Shown here piece after piece: positions 48,406-60,584 of a stretch of DNA of 64,000 nt; within the stretch, counting starts at the first letter, position 1, and each line of letters starts with the position of its first letter. The notes below the pieces were generated by a model. The model made no database searches. It was not told the origin of the DNA and worked only from the letters and a program-made list of their open reading frames with translations. This DNA is from Vesta saturnalis (lineage: Eukaryota; Arthropoda; Insecta; Coleoptera; Lampyridae). Location of the stretch: contig JARFJB010000002.1 of the NCBI GenBank assembly GCA_036346205.1, positions 2,008,501 through 2,072,500 of the forward strand. The letters are read 5' to 3'. Both the position numbers and the translations under genes were made by a program.

Positions 48406-48813
48406 AACAGAATGACACTTTGAATTATGTATTACTGAAAACAAATGACAATGTATTGTTTGAAATGTTGTATGCATAGATTCCTAGGTCTAATAGATGA
48501 TAGTCTTAAATAAAAATAACGGTTTCATGAAATTGTCCCGATTATTTTCAAATTTTGCAGTTATTTTTATTTTTGGATTCTGAACAGCTTTTCTTTATAA
48601 CATTTTGAAACCCTATGATACACAAAAAGGTACTTTACCCGCAAGGAAAATAGCTTTGCTTTGAATTAAAAAAATTGAAAACATGATGAAAATTCAAAAT
48701 GCAGCAGGGCTGAATCTGAACAAATCATTGTGAAATTATAAGTAATTACCTCGATTGAATCATCAGTGATACACAAATTAGTATTAAAATTAACTTTGAC
48801 AAATTACATACTC

Positions 48814-49098
48814 CTACTTAAATTGCATGTTGATGAAAAATTGTTCAGATCTCGTTTCATTAATTTTGATATATAACATTTTTAATAATAAACGTTTTTC
48901 ATAATTTTGTTCAATACATAGAATTTCGGTTTTGTCATAATCAAAATTGTGTTTATGACCAATTGCATATCTACTCAAAACGGTACCTTTTGGTTTCACT
49001 CTTACATCATATTTATGCTGAACTAAACAAATTTCCATGTTATATTGGTACTTCCATGCAACCTTTAAAAAATTGTTTAGTTCAGCATAAGTCTGCAT
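48814..49098 (-). pseudogene. Penelope-like C-terminal scrap
   Basis: LSRYAIGHKHNFDYDKTEIL and CIEQNYEKRLLLKMLYIKIN resemble the region after the GIY-YIG core in retroelement proteins (HxxxxxHNFDF..IL..E..Y.KRL..EMLHI). The GIY-YIG motif itself is not visible upstream. 94 codons open. Confidence 0.6.
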
Positions 49099-49299
49099 AG
49101 GAATTTAGCTTTCTTCGTCCGTAATTTCTCGAATCTCCTGGTGTGGTTTAAGATTTCCTCCTCATAGAGATATTTTTATGTTCTGCTTTAGAAATTAAAT
49201 ACTGTCATTAAAATGCAATTATTTCACTACTGATATAGTTAAAACAGTAACATGGTACGCGTAGCATTTATTTAAGAGCTTTAAATCCATCTTTTGATC

Positions 49300-49515
49300 A
49301 TTTAAATATCCAGCTGTTGCAAAATAATTTAATGAAAACCAAAATCTGCAGCTCTTAAACGCCCTTTCACCGCCGATGTATACATCACAAAATCTAACCA
49401 GGTTCATGAGAAATGAAAACAAATCTAAATATGAAATTTCAAGTACGTACTTCTTATAAGTCTGGGGGTGCCGTGAATATTAACACTGTACGCACATACT
49501 CACGCTTTCACTCCC
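49300..49515 (+). repeat. dispersed repeat family, copy F (diverged)
   Basis: Shares AATGAAAACCAAAATCTGCAG, a CGCCxxTTTCACCGCCG block, AAAATCTAACCAGG, AAATGAAAACAAATCTAAAT and GTGCCGTGAATATTAACA with the middle of copies B and D. Its CA tract is reduced to a few TGTACGCACATACTCACGC bases. The piggyBac relic begins right after it. Confidence 0.6.
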
Positions 49516-49559
49516 AGGACGAACGATTCGGAAATCGATCCATTTTATGCCAGTAGCTC

Positions 49560-50961
49560 ATTAGACTCCGATTATACCCCTTCAGACAGCGAGAGCGAAG
49601 AAAATGAAACGGAGATTGCCTCTGATGGAACCGAAGAGTCAAGTTCAATTGAAGATCAATTGCATGGAAAAGAAGAACAAGAGCTCACGCAGCAGGGTGT
49701 ATATGGATTAGAATTAGAGTCTAACAAGAAACAGGAACCATCAGGAAATATATGGTTTGTCAATGATGGAAGTTTTATATCTCGCCTTCAGTTTCCTCAA
49801 CAACACAAGTAAATTGTAATCCTGCTCGAAATTTGGCTGAAGTCAAAATATTTCTGAAAGTTTTCCCCAAAAGTCTTTTAATGAAAATTTACGTTTAGAA
49901 CAGTTAGAAAAAGACTAATAAAAAACGAATTTTGACCTATTACCATGAAATTATGGTAGTATTGGGGGTCATACTTATAATGTCTTACAACAAAGTTCTT
50001 ATATTCAACGGCTATTGGTCTAAAAATTAATCGCTTGGAAATGATGCAATCAAGAAAGCTATTTCCAGAGATCGATGACCCTGTGAAACCTACAAATGGT
50101 GGTAAATTGTATTCTATTGAAGATGGTGTCAATTGCCGTAAAACCACTTTTCCAAAGTTTCGGACTGAAACAACCTTCCATAGTGTAGACGAATCTATGG
50201 AAAAATTCAAGGGGAGATACGCACTCAAACAGTACTTCCTATGAAACATGTAAAACGAGGTATCAATATATGGGTTCGGAGTGAATCTTGTACCGGGTAT
50301 TTACATGATTTGAACGTGTATGAACACTGAGATACTGAAAACTCATAAGGAACTTTAGGAGAAAGGGTGGTAGGAAAGTTAGTTAGTACCATTAAACACC
50401 CGCAAGTAGCTCTTTGTTTCGGTAGATATTTTGCATGTCTTTTTTACTTGATATCCAGCAGTAGCTACATTGATTAAACATAGAAAGAATGCCGTTAAAT
50501 TTATAACTACTCTGAATCGGGGCGATTCACCAAGGACTTACTTGCAGTAAGTAATTGTTTTGGAGATAAAGTAGCAACTGTAACAGGAAGGGATGGTTCT
50601 AAAAAGATATACGCCATTCTGAAATGCTAGAGTTCTATAACCAATACATGGTTGGAGTTGATTTAGCCGACCAAATTATTAGTCTGTATGATTTCGATCG
50701 TAAGTCGGCTAAATGGTGGAAAAAAGTTTTCTTCGGACTTTTGATGACATCCGTACTCTGCTCACATCAACGATTTACAGAGGAAAGACAAATCACGGTT
50801 TTTTCCATTTCTTATTACTGTATCGGAAATGTTAATATCATCTTTGGAATAGAATATGCCAACAACGTTTTGTTCAGTTCAAAAAGGAAAAACGATCAAC
50901 GACAATATGTCAGAGTTGTAACATACCATTATGAAAAACTTCCTTCACACCATATCATTTG
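49560..50961 (+). pseudogene. piggyBac-like transposase relic
   Basis: Acidic N-terminus LDSDYTPSDSESEENETE at 49566, then in other frames LGVILIMSYNKVL, YWSKN (near 50010), FHSVDESMEKFKGRYALKQY (50176-50240) with the first catalytic Asp, and KRGINIWVRSESCTGYLHDL. LCFGRYFAC near 50410 has Gly where the second Asp is expected. 50624-50962 is open with YMVGVDLADQIISLYD (third Asp) and RKSAKWWKKVFFGLL. The Cys-rich C-terminal finger is absent. At least four frame changes. TTAA-flanked ends were not found. Confidence 0.85.
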
Positions 50962-51487
50962 AAATAAGTTGTTACGAGTTTTTACCTTATTTAGTTTTTA
51001 GAAGTATTATTTGTTTATTTTTTCATATTTTGATGTTTTACTTTCGTAACAAAATGTTTTATGGATGTTCTACTACAACTAACTACAAGGAATGAAAAAC
51101 ACATCTTTCCAATTGGCCAAAAAAACCCGACTTCAAAGGCTTAAGAGGGAATGAATATACCCTTTTTTAATCGGTAAACTCTATTATTTGATATTTTTTA
51201 CTACTACTACGAGGTATGGTCAAAAAGTTTCAGCGCTTAATTACTTCAAACTTCAAATAGGTGGCGCCTCCTATGAGGTACGTGAAAAATTATAACGACT
51301 TCCAATTTTCCCTTCCAAAACCCCGATATGCACATTTTCAAAGTGAAACGATCAAAACTTTAGCGATTATTAAAGAAAAACACTTTTACATTTTTTACTT
51401 TAACGTCTTGCATCTCTATTACTGTTGAATTTTAGACTAAGGTGTGTCACGAGTGATTGTAAAAACTAGAGGCACCATTTTGTTGAG
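50962..51487. other. spacer with a mariner-type end
   Basis: ACGAGGTATGGTCAAAAAGT at 51210, preceded by CTACT, looks like a mariner terminal repeat (classic ends read ACGAGGTGTG..AAAAAGT). No transposase or opposite end follows within the next kilobase. Confidence 0.35.
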
Positions 51488-52330
51488 TGTACCAGGTAGG
51501 GTATTTAGCAGGTTTTTAACTGATAAAGTACGTGCGATAACACAGAGTAAGGTTTGGGATGTTCAAAATGACTTCATACCAGGAAGGGGGTTCGTGGCTC
51601 AGGTTATTGAAAAGTGATAAAATGTGATCAAGAACGGAGTATTTGTGGACTTGAAGAAATCGTATGACCTCAATAGGAAAAGGCTCTGAGATCTTGTAAG
51701 TATGGAGTGACGACTCGTGAATAGAGTAAAAGCAGAATATGACGGTAGCCGAGTCTATGCCAGGGTGAGAGGAAGCTTGAATGAATACTTTAAAATAGAG
51801 CATTTAGATAAGGTTGCGTGATTTCACCGTGCTTGTTTAATATATTCCTAGATATTTGAGTTAGGCAAGTATGCACTGACGAAAATGGTTTATTGGTTCT
51901 GGTGTATGCTTATGATAGTTTTACTTACCAAAAATGCTAAGGATCTCAAACAATACTGAGGAAACATAATGAAGCCTCTGAGAGTATGGATCTAAAGGAA
52001 AACGTGGACAAGTTAGTTAAAGGTAGTTGTGTTTAATCGTGAATATGAAAAAGAGGGGATGAGATTGTGGAACAAGTTAATGGGTGTGTATTTTCGTTGA
52101 ATGTTCATCTCAGATGGTAGAATGGATGGTGAAATTGAGGGGCATATCAATACAGAAAAGAAAGTGATTGGTAGTATATGGGCCATAACTGCAAATAAGA
52201 ATATATAGTCGTAAGGTGGAGCGTATGTGGCAAGAGGAAATGGGATAGAGTAAGGAAGGATTGGATAATAAATGAGTGAGGCGTGGAAAACGACGATGGT
52301 TGATTTGTTTGAAAGGAGCATTTTTCGTAG
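51488..52330 (+). mobile_element. same APE-RT LINE family, copy 2 (RT part)
   Basis: KVWDVQNDFIPGRGFVAQVI and GVFVDLKKSYDLN match copy 1 (KIWDVQGGFIPGRGCVDQM, AFVDLDKSYDRVN), followed by YDGSRVYARVRGSLNEYFKI against its NGSRACVRLRGGVNEYCNI. It continues past the point where copy 1 stops, through motif B-like and YxYD-like remnants near 51905 to about 52330. Every 30-50 codons there is a stop or shift. Confidence 0.8.
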
Positions 52331-52569
52331 TTTTGTCACAATTAAAGAATTAACTAGGAACAATTGACAAAGCAGGTGTATGTAGGTTAATAAGGCTAGG
52401 TGTGGCGCGACTGATCTCTAAAGTTGTGGATGAATGCAAGAGAAAGCGCGATTAACAAAAGAAAGATAGTGAGATTTAGGAATTTAGGAAAAATCTTCCA
52501 GGCTTATACGCCTACATGACATTCAGTAAACCACTTATTGAACGGTCTGTACCATTATACTTATCCACG

Positions 52570-52642
52570 TTTTAAACTTATTCAGTTGGTAGAGCGGTAC
52601 TTTAGCAAACTACATGTCGTAGGTTCAAACCTCATTCGAGGT
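52570..52642 (+). repeat. tRNA-like SINE head, third copy
   Basis: TTCAGTTGGTAGAGCGGTAC with box A, TTTAGCAAACTAC anticodon region, then CGTAGGTTCAAACCTCATTC and TCGAGGTAAC. The anticodon stem and acceptor are partly eroded. Followed by the same AAATTTATTAAAT-type AT-rich tail seen beside the copy at 1925. Confidence 0.6.
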
Positions 52643-53050
52643 AACATTTTCTTTACGTGTTTAAAAGTATTTTTAATTAAATTTATTAAATTATCTAGAG
52701 GTGTCGTGCAATATTGCTCGACCAATTACATTAATTTTAACTTTGACTAACCCCGCACTGCCAAGAGCTCTATTGGTTTATTGTGAAGCTTTTATACTAC
52801 TCGTTAATTTTTTAGTAATTTATTTAAATTGTGTCTGTTTTGGTGATTCGGGTTTATTTTTATTTATAATGTGTTCCTAAAAACATTTATTTTTCATGAT
52901 AAACGAAAAATAACTAAAGTCCATCATACGCATTGACGGAGTGCTCAAAATGGTGTACACAATGCCAGACGACCTGTCGTCTCTTGCGCTACGATAAAAT
53001 TGTTTAAATTTACATTAAATCCATTGCTTTATAGTTAAACGAATGATTTC
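52643..53050. other. spacer, no gene
   Basis: AT-rich SINE tail, then unique-looking DNA; nothing recognised. Confidence 0.4.
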
Positions 53051-53054
53051 AATC

Positions 53055-53225
53055 AACAAGGTTTTTATTCCCCAACGGTCAGCTAGTTCAAGATGGTTTA
53101 ATTTTTCCGTTTGTTAATAACTCATTTGCATCAGCAAATAGGATAGTGGTAATATACACAGATTTTAGGAAACAATTTGACTTATTTGACCACGGTAATA
53201 GGGACTTCCTAAATACTGCACCATG
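53055..53225 (+). pseudogene. reverse-transcriptase scrap (different LINE)
   Basis: NNSFASANRIVVIYTDFRKQ continuing FDLFDHGNRDFL matches RT motif A (VIYTDFSKAFDxVDH). An upstream frame has a GFxPQRSAS-like stretch (usual GFRxGRST). The next 350 bases show no further RT motif. Confidence 0.55.
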
Positions 53226-54095
53226 AAAGGACTCAGTCGTAAGGAAGACTCAGATCAAGGGGAAGATTTATGACAAACTTTGGGAATATAACAAACCAGC
53301 AATAGGTATCAGTGTATTGCAAAACTACAGAGTATAATAAATGGCTGTTGAAATCCCCAGAAGACCTGCACCGATAAATACTTGAGAAATCTCCTTGGAG
53401 GATAATTAAGGACTGGTTACTTCTATCAAATATTTCTGGAAGAGTAAAAGACGCTGCCAATAAATTAATTGATAAGTTTTATGTAAATGTAAATGTTGCA
53501 GACATTATCAAAGAGGGCATACTAAAAATTCAATACAATTCACAGAAATATTCGAGCGTATATGGGATCCGGAGGTGAAAACATGGTTCCAAAAATCTTA
53601 GAATTTTCACAAAAAAAAAATAAAATAAAATAGGAAGAAAATGGACTGTGATCAGCCATATGATAGTTTCTGTTGTCATTTCTATCCCCTATTCAAACTG
53701 TATTGAGTTTAACTTTCATATGGTTAAACACTTGATAAGGTTATTTTGTCGCATCGTGTATATGCAGTATTCTGATAACGTATGGAACGTATTTTGAATG
53801 AAAATGAAGTGAGTTTGCACGAAAAAATTTTTTTGTGTATAGAGAATGCAAGTTGGTGTAAATGATACGCCACTGGAGTTTAATGGAACATTTTGTGTCT
53901 TATTTAAGAATATTTGAATGTTGTAGAAATATTTTTTGTGTTGAAAGCATTAAATTTGGTTGAAGAATAATGTTTTGGGGAAACTTTTACTGAAACGGCA
54001 CTGGTAAAAGACTACTAATTTGCCACAGTGTATTATAGAATTCAGATTAAAGAAATGGTTGTAGACGTATGAGTGAGTGAGAGTATGATTCATTG
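53226..54095. other. spacer, no gene
   Basis: Frame 3 around 53400-53570 (LSNISGRVKDAANKLIDKFY) is open for a while but unrecognised. Includes A10 at 53613. Confidence 0.35.
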
Positions 54096-54103
54096 ATAAT
54101 GTA

Positions 54104-55690
54104 TTAATGTGCAATACGGAATATGTATGTATACTTTGTTTGTAGAAATTTTGTACTGTTGTGCAATAATTGAAAATTGAATGCGTGTGTAAGAATGAAG
54201 TTGTTAGAATGTGATGCACTTGTCCAGAATGCGATGTCATCCGCAAACTGCGCAACGACTACTCCGGGTTGTGTGAATTCGGGAATCTCGGATGCGAAGA
54301 TAATATAGAGGATCGGGGCTAAGGCAGAACCTTGCGCTACGCCTGTGTTTAAGTGTTTAAGTAAGGGACGTTTCTGACGAACGCTGCAGGCATTAACGGT
54401 TCCTGCTAGGATATCCATTGTGGCAGGAGTTAAGGATTGGGTTGGCGGATGAGGCGACCTTCATCCGCGTACCGGATACACAGTCGTTAATCCTTCGTTG
54501 GAAGAAGTTTCGGGATAGCGACTCTAGTGTGCGGACAACCCTATATCGCCGGTCGGGGAACATCTGGAAGAGGGAGTGGGTGAGGATTTGAAGGAAGTCT
54601 TTGATGGCTAGGGATTCGGTGTCGGGAGAGGGTTTAAGGTGGGCTGTGTCTTCCGAGTCGGACTCTTCGGATGACTGGATAGGTTCGAGGAAGCCATCTT
54701 CAACGGAGAACTGGGAGGTCCCCGCCATTTCCAGCACTTAAAGTAGAAGGTAGGGTGAGCTTCCCCGCAGTTGTTACACCTTGAGTTAGCCGAGGATTTA
54801 CAGGGGGAGAATCTGTTGCTTTCACCACAGTTGGGACATCGGATAGACCGGGTGGGACACTCTTCAACGGTATGCCCCACCTGCGTGCATGTGGAGTAAT
54901 ACTTAAGGAGAGGTTTAGGGATGAGGGAGGGTTCGCAACTATAGTGTCGTCCGAACATGACGACACCGCGTACGAGGATGTATTTAAGTGTGGATTGGGA
55001 TGAGGTAATGACACGAAGAAGGGATGTGGGGGTGTTTGGTCGCCTTAACGGTGATGCGAACGGACTTCCTCACGTGTGGATGATCGATCACACCGAGGAT
55101 CTCGGGTTCTAGGATATCCTTATCTATGTGGCGAATCACGCAGGAAACGGAGGGCGCTCTAGGAATTGTTTTGTAAGGACGGGGCCCGGATAGTTGGGTA
55201 AGGGTGACGGTGGGATCACCGAAATGGTGCCACAGCCTACGCTGTGTACTATAGGGCAAAGGACAGGAGGTCTCTAGGAGACAGGTTTGGCTATGGTTAA
55301 ACCTTAAGTTTAACCAGGGAAGGTTTAGCGGCTTAAGGGATTGAGCGCGGGTGGGATTAGGATTAGGGGAAGCGAGTGTAGGAATCACGGTAGGTACAGG
55401 TGGCTGGGGAGGTGTGAGTAATAGGGCGGGTTTGTGTGTGTGCGAGTTCGTGTGGTTTTGTGGAGGCGGAAGAGCGTGTTGAGTTGTAGGAGTGTGTGGA
55501 TGAAGTAGAAATGGACGAGGCGTTTGATTGGGAGCGTGTACATGAGGATGGTGGTGGCGAGGCCAGGGTGTGTGCATATGTGTGTGTGTGTTGTGATCGT
55601 AGGTGTAGGTGCACAGGCGACGTCGGGGGTTGGGGATACAACCGTTACGGTAGCACGTTGGCGACCGTGCTTAACCATCGCGGTTGTTGT
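54104..55690 (-). mobile_element. internally deleted LINE: gag with zinc knuckles joined to RT
   Basis: 55577-54984 is a Pro/His-rich N-terminus leading to the gag-like domain (SCVIRHIDKDILEPEILGVI). A frameshift near 55000 leads to 54958-54608 with three zinc knuckles: CTQVGHTVEEC preceded by YST, CPNCGES with C, and CNNCGEAHPTFYFKC. The gag tail continues in another frame to 54393 (FLQILTHSLFQMFPD). Without any endonuclease or RT fingers, 54418-54104 continues with RT motif B GVAQGSALAPILY and motif C VVAQFADDIAFW. So about 2 kb of ORF2 is deleted between gag and the RT palm. Jockey-type organisation. Region is GC-richer than its surroundings. 55690-55850 may be 5' UTR. Confidence 0.8.
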
Positions 55691-55874
55691 TAATCGGGTT
55701 TTGAAAATTTAAAAAGAAAAAGAATTGTTTTACTGAAAGGCCGGGTCTCCGCCGAGGTGAAGTCTTACACCCCGAGGAATAACGACTTGGAAATCAGAGA
55801 CCCAAGTAGAAAAAGGAGGAAAACAAGTGTTAAAATTAAACAACAAATTAAAATTAATTAAAAAATATTTTTTA

Positions 55875-56156
55875 TTAAACGGTAACTATTGTCTTACCCG
55901 ACGTAGATCCTGTAGTTGGCGGTGGCGGTGTCCTGGATGCTTCTTTATTTACGTTTTTCGCTCCTGCTGTATTCCGGCGGCTCCTGCTTGCTGCTAGGCT
56001 GAGGCTCCTCTTCTGATGACCGCTTCTTCGTATTATCTGTATGCAAGTAGTGCCAGATCTAACTCCGAAGCGGCGAAGATCACGATGCCGGAACCATGAG
56101 CGTAAAAACGCTAAGTTCTTTTTTTGATAATTAAAAAAGTGTAATAAAAAACACAA
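55875..56156 (-). CDS. unrecognised Arg/Ser-rich ORF
   Basis: 93 codons from 56156, with basic (RSGHQKRSLSLAASRSRR) and Pro/Thr-rich ends. No family recognised. It could be a scrap of a LINE gag N-terminus or chance. It lies between the gag-RT LINE and the next repeat-borne ORF on the same strand. Confidence 0.25.
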   Translation of the reverse strand: MCFLLHFFNYQKKNLAFLRSWFRHRDLRRFGVRSGTTCIQIIRRSGHQKRSLSLAASRSRRNTAGAKNVNKEASRTPPPPTTGSTSGKTIVTV

Positions 56157-56161
56157 AACGC

Positions 56162-58780
56162 TTAAGCGAGAAGGGGCTTACGTTCGATACCGAGGTCCGG
56201 ACTGCCCTGACACTTTGACAAATAAATAGCCTGCTGTACAATTATAACGTCTGCTTGTTGATAGTTAGTTTCCAAATGAGGGCATGGATTGACAATGCCA
56301 GGATTTTGTAATTCAGTTGTGATTGTGTCCATACCAGTAATGACCAACTTATGTGGAAGAAAACCACTATGCTTCAATAGTTGCTTGCAAATCATGATTG
56401 TTAGTTGAATTTTGTTTCATGATTGAGTCAAGATACCGTTGCGATTTGGAATAGGTGTGTCTGCTTTTAGTTGCATGGAAGTAGTGTTAACTCCTTTTTT
56501 TGATCGAGTTCACTTTTTGTGAGTTGGTAAGATTGTATTGTACCACCCTTTGGACAAGGAAGCATAGAGAATTTGTACATTTCCCTCTCTATGAGGCCTG
56601 CAGTATTATTTAACTCATTCATTTTGATTTCTGGGACGAGCAAATCATGTCTCCGAATTCATCAAATAGTTCTGACGGGACTGGTGGCAATTCATATTCA
56701 AAAAAAGTTGGAAGGCTGCGTATATCAACATTACGTGTCATCAGTTGCAGGGCACGTGCGTAGATGGCCTGTGTGTTGTAAACACTGGTTTGCTGTATCA
56801 CCATATGTTTTTTGTCATTAGATAAAGTGATTACTTCCTTTTTCAAAGAAACATAAAATGGCAGTGATTCCTCACTTGGTTTTCCCATACGACCACTGTG
56901 CATATTAACCATACCGCCAGGGTGATCTTCAAAGATCATAGCGTTTATACATGTTTTAAGTTTATTTCTTATTTTCTGACTTCCTCGTCAAATGTAATTT
57001 TTGCTGTACTTCCCACTTTGTGAAACGTCTGCAGTTTCTTTGATTCTTCGCCATTTATCATATCTCGCATAGTTTTTGACAGCTGACCACAAACATGCAG
57101 TGATAGTGCCCACTTCTTCCCCTTATTCGGTTGCAACGTTATCCATTTTATTCCACTACTACTTTTACTAAAGCGCATAAATGTTTTTTCACTTAGCATG
57201 TCGGTCCATATACCATTCCATAACCCGGGATTATGATGGCCACATGCTCATCGCTTATGAACTTTTTATAAAGAGCTGGATCCAATTGTTCCATGCTTTG
57301 CAGGTAATAAGTCGCATAATGAGCATAGTTCGTATGCCTTTAGCAAAGAAATAAGGTTGCTTCAAGTGTTCACAAATGCAAAGGCCAGTTTTCTTCACGT
57401 TCGGCACGTATGAACATTATGGTGATGAACACAGGCTTTATTAGACAGTCTACCCACTGTTTTGATTCCACCCTTACTTGCTATATTTTCCAAGTAAATG
57501 GTCAAAGAATCAAAGTCACTTATGTCTTCGTTAGAGAACAAAGGTAAAAGTAATTCTTCCGCAGTCATACGTAATACTGGAATATAGTGTGGAAACTTAT
57601 TTCCAGCCAACATAGCTCCAACACCAGAAAATGAAAATTACAGTACATCTTCCAGACCAGAACATGACATTAATGTCCCAACACAACCAACAAATAATAG
57701 TGTGTATTCCTCCTAATCGTACATGGAAGTTTGTAAATCTTTCTGGATGAACCCGTAACACTTCTACAGCTAAGCGATAAAGTTGTTGATCTGCAGTAAG
57801 CACAATAAATGTCTGCCCCATAGACTATCTCAACCTTTGAGCTTCATACATAGCGGTCATTATAGTTTCATGATCAGCTGGCTTCATATCCAGGAGTAGT
57901 GTGTTGGTTCTTGAAAAGATATCAATATGTAATTCTCGAGTGCACTTCCTCATGAAACCAGTATATTTTGTCGTGTTACTTGGATTTTCTGACATTTGTT
58001 CAAAAAATTTTAAATCACTAGCTCTAGCAGTTTCAGGTGACGCAACTGTTCATGCCAATACAGTTAATGGCTAAACAAACATTTTAGCTGCAACATCGGG
58101 CAAAGATGGTTTATTAGTACCATAGTAATGTTGGATTTGTATGTCAGCCCTTTAATGATCACAGCAGGTTCCACATTATCAGTATCCTTAGACTGTTGTG
58201 CTACTCTCGTAGCGAGGGAGTGTGTTAATTTCAGTCCATTTGCTGATGAGATGTGTATATCAAAATTTTGTACTACCGTTTGAATCAGGTAGTCAGATAG
58301 TTAAAGCTAAACAGCAAGCCAATAAGTTGCCTTGATGAATAAGCGTGACGAAGTGTTACACCAAGAGACACTTTTAGAGGGGAATACGTGTTTGATATCA
58401 TTCCAGTAACAATGTTTCCAATAAGACATGCAGCCAGATGTTTTTTTTTTTCATTAGCTGCATCAGGAGGCTTATCAATGGTTCGCTTGCCGCTTTCTAC
58501 GCATCCTCAGTACAAATTAGTGTACTATAATCCTTTATTTGTCCAAACAGAAACTGCCTTAATTTCAGAGTTAATTGTAGAAGCCATTCTGACAACATTG
58601 AAGTCGTCATCCTGATAATCTTAAAAATGAAGAATGTGTGCTGTGTCTTTACGGAAGCAAAGATTACTAGGTAATCCTGATGAACTGAGCACCACACGAT
58701 CACTACCAAAATACTTTACAAGGTCACAAATTAATCAATAAGTAAATTCTTTTCCGTTGCATGTTAATGTACTCCATATT
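56162..58780 (-). pseudogene. unclassified metazoan repeat-borne ORF, near full-length relic
   Basis: In order along the minus strand: VVLSSSGLPSNLC and DYQDDDFNVV (58700-58590), KVSLGVTLRHAYSSRQLIG (near 58350), TTKYTGFMRKCTRELHID (57990), MGQTFIVLTADQQLYRLAVE and FHVRLGGIHTII (57821-57700), FPHYIPVLRMTAEELLLPLF (57595), KTFMRFSKSS and KKWALSLHVCGQLSKTMRD (57190-57090), TSVYNTQAIYARALQLM (56800), then NYQQADVIIVQQAIYLSKC (56270). I recognise this chain as a multi-copy protein family seen in many invertebrate genomes (ADQQLYR, LGGxHxL, EEADVIIxxQ). Its function and transposon class are unknown to me. About ten frame breaks. Confidence 0.55.
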
Positions 58781-58984
58781 ACAAAATTTTTGTTCCATTT
58801 AACTGCATCTGCCTGTTGGTTAATGTATAGTCAATTGCAGAAGTCTGTCCTTGAGTGTTTTCAAATGTGATCATGTATTGCATTTTATAATTGAAAAATA
58901 TGCTATTTATGCTCAATTCCGTTAGTGAACACAGATTAATCAGTAGCTCTCCATTGTCGTTTATAACCTCTATGTACTGTCAGT

Positions 58985-59400
58985 TGTTATTCTTGAGGGA
59001 GTGATTCGACTATATCTTGTTGATGGTAAAGTTCTTCTCGTTCATGTTTGGATTTGTCTTCTGGTGCATATGCTGATATTATGTTTAGCTTTTTATTCTT
59101 TATTCGCATTTTTACTACCAGAATTCTAGATGATATGTAATGGCATTCTTCTATGTTTACTCTTAATTTATTCTGTATTGCTATGACTTCCTTGGTTCTG
59201 TCTTGTTTTTCTACTCCACTGTATATTATCAGGTATTCTGGATGTTGTTTTTGGCCTTTTCCTTTCCTTTTAGTTTCTTGTACAGCAAATACATCAATTT
59301 TGTGATCTTTGAGCTCTTTTCGTGTGTCTTGCTTTCTGGTGTTGTGATTTAATGTTCAAAGTCGCAATCTTTATCCTTTTTCTCGCGAAAAGGACTGATC
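58985..59400 (-). pseudogene. LINE AP-endonuclease scrap
   Basis: In one frame: LNHNTRKQDTRKELKDHKI, VFAVQETKRKGKGQ, YLIIYSGVEKQDRTKEV, LVVKMRIKNKKLNIISAYAP, EDKSKHEREELYHQ. Matches the endonuclease domain (TWN..., QETK, SAYAP) of non-LTR elements. The segment from 59440 to 59580 (ACCCGGTCTTAG, CCTTGGGACCGG) may be its 5' UTR. The rest of the protein is missing. Confidence 0.7.
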
Positions 59401-59433
59401 CAAATATGACATTTGGATCAGTCCTTTTTCGAG
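59382..59433. repeat. 23-bp-arm hairpin
   Basis: GAAAAGGACTGATCCAAAT (to 59405) and ATTTGGATCAGTCCTTTTTC (from 59411) are inverted around ATGAC, extended by CTCG/CGAG. One-base length difference between arms. It sits at the very edge of the LINE endonuclease scrap. Confidence 0.8.
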
Positions 59434-59639
59434 GCTCAGTATCGGTACTGTGAGCGTTTTTGTTACTTTTTACCTCAGATAGGGTGCTAACCCGGTCTTA
59501 GAACCTTCCTCCCTTATCCGGCCTTGGGACCGGCAGTGATGACCAGTAAGTTCCTAAATCCACCTACTAGCCACCCCAGGCGGAGTTATACAGTAACTAA
59601 AATATAAATTTAATTGGTGTATACTCAACATTCCAAAAT

Positions 59640-60580
59640 GAAATTTATTTTATGTCGTTGTTTGAGGTTTCTACTTTGTAATTATGTTTTTGTTGATCAT
59701 AGATTGTTTGTGATATTGGAGAACCTTAGGAAGAAAGCAATGCTTTATCTTTTTGTTTAATTTGATTTTTTCTACTTCAATGTTTGGTGTGACACTTATT
59801 GAATCAACTTGTTGTCCGGCTGGTATTTTCATTGCTTTCTATGCATATTACTTAATGTTTTATGTATGCATACCAAAAGACTACCGAAAATTCTTTAAGG
59901 TGATTATACCAGGCTTGTTGTATGCGTTTTCATAATTTATAAACTTTGTTGACATTCTAATACTTGAAACATTTGTTAACACTTTTCCACTTTAACTGAG
60001 GTTAAGGAGAACTGTTATTGAAACATTTAAGATTTACAAAAAAATTGTAAATCTCATTACACTGGATTCACTTACATTCTTTTTACTAAATAATTTAATA
60101 CTGGCATAATAATAAATAAAATGATGTATACCACTAAGACTTAAATTAAATGATGATTGTATAAGGAACTTACCTATTAACATTAGTTTTTGGGAAATCC
60201 GTTTGTTAAATGATTATAACTATTAAAATGAATGTAAATCGCTAGATTAAAAAACTCTGTATAGAATATGAAGTTCCACTACTTATCTGTATCCGGTTGT
60301 ATAATTAATCAGGTAGATTGGGAATGTAAAATAAACAACTTAATGTATTCATTATAATTATGATGTATTACATAGATTTGAACTACGGAAATACAATAAT
60401 TATGTGTAAATTTTGTAAATTCTTATCATTATTATAATCCTGAAATAAAGATGAACGTGTATTTTGTTCAATCTGTTTATTACCGTTTCCCAATAAATTT
60501 AAAACGGCCTATTACCAACAATCACAATGTTTTGTATGAACTTGAAACTAGTCACTGATAGAGCTACGGCCGGAAACAAA
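59640..60580. other. AT-rich spacer, no gene
   Basis: Nothing recognised. Confidence 0.45.
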
Positions 60581-60584
60581 TAAG

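Noticed and set aside
49878..50249. 123-codon minus-strand ORF
   Set aside because: It is the shadow of the plus-strand piggyBac frames with recognisable DDE motifs.
55496..55712. Plus-strand ORFs of 62-65 codons
   Set aside because: Shadows of the Pro/His-rich minus-strand gag N-terminus.
59753..59935. Plus-strand 60-codon hydrophobic ORF as a membrane peptide
   Set aside because: AT-rich chance frame without any supporting context.
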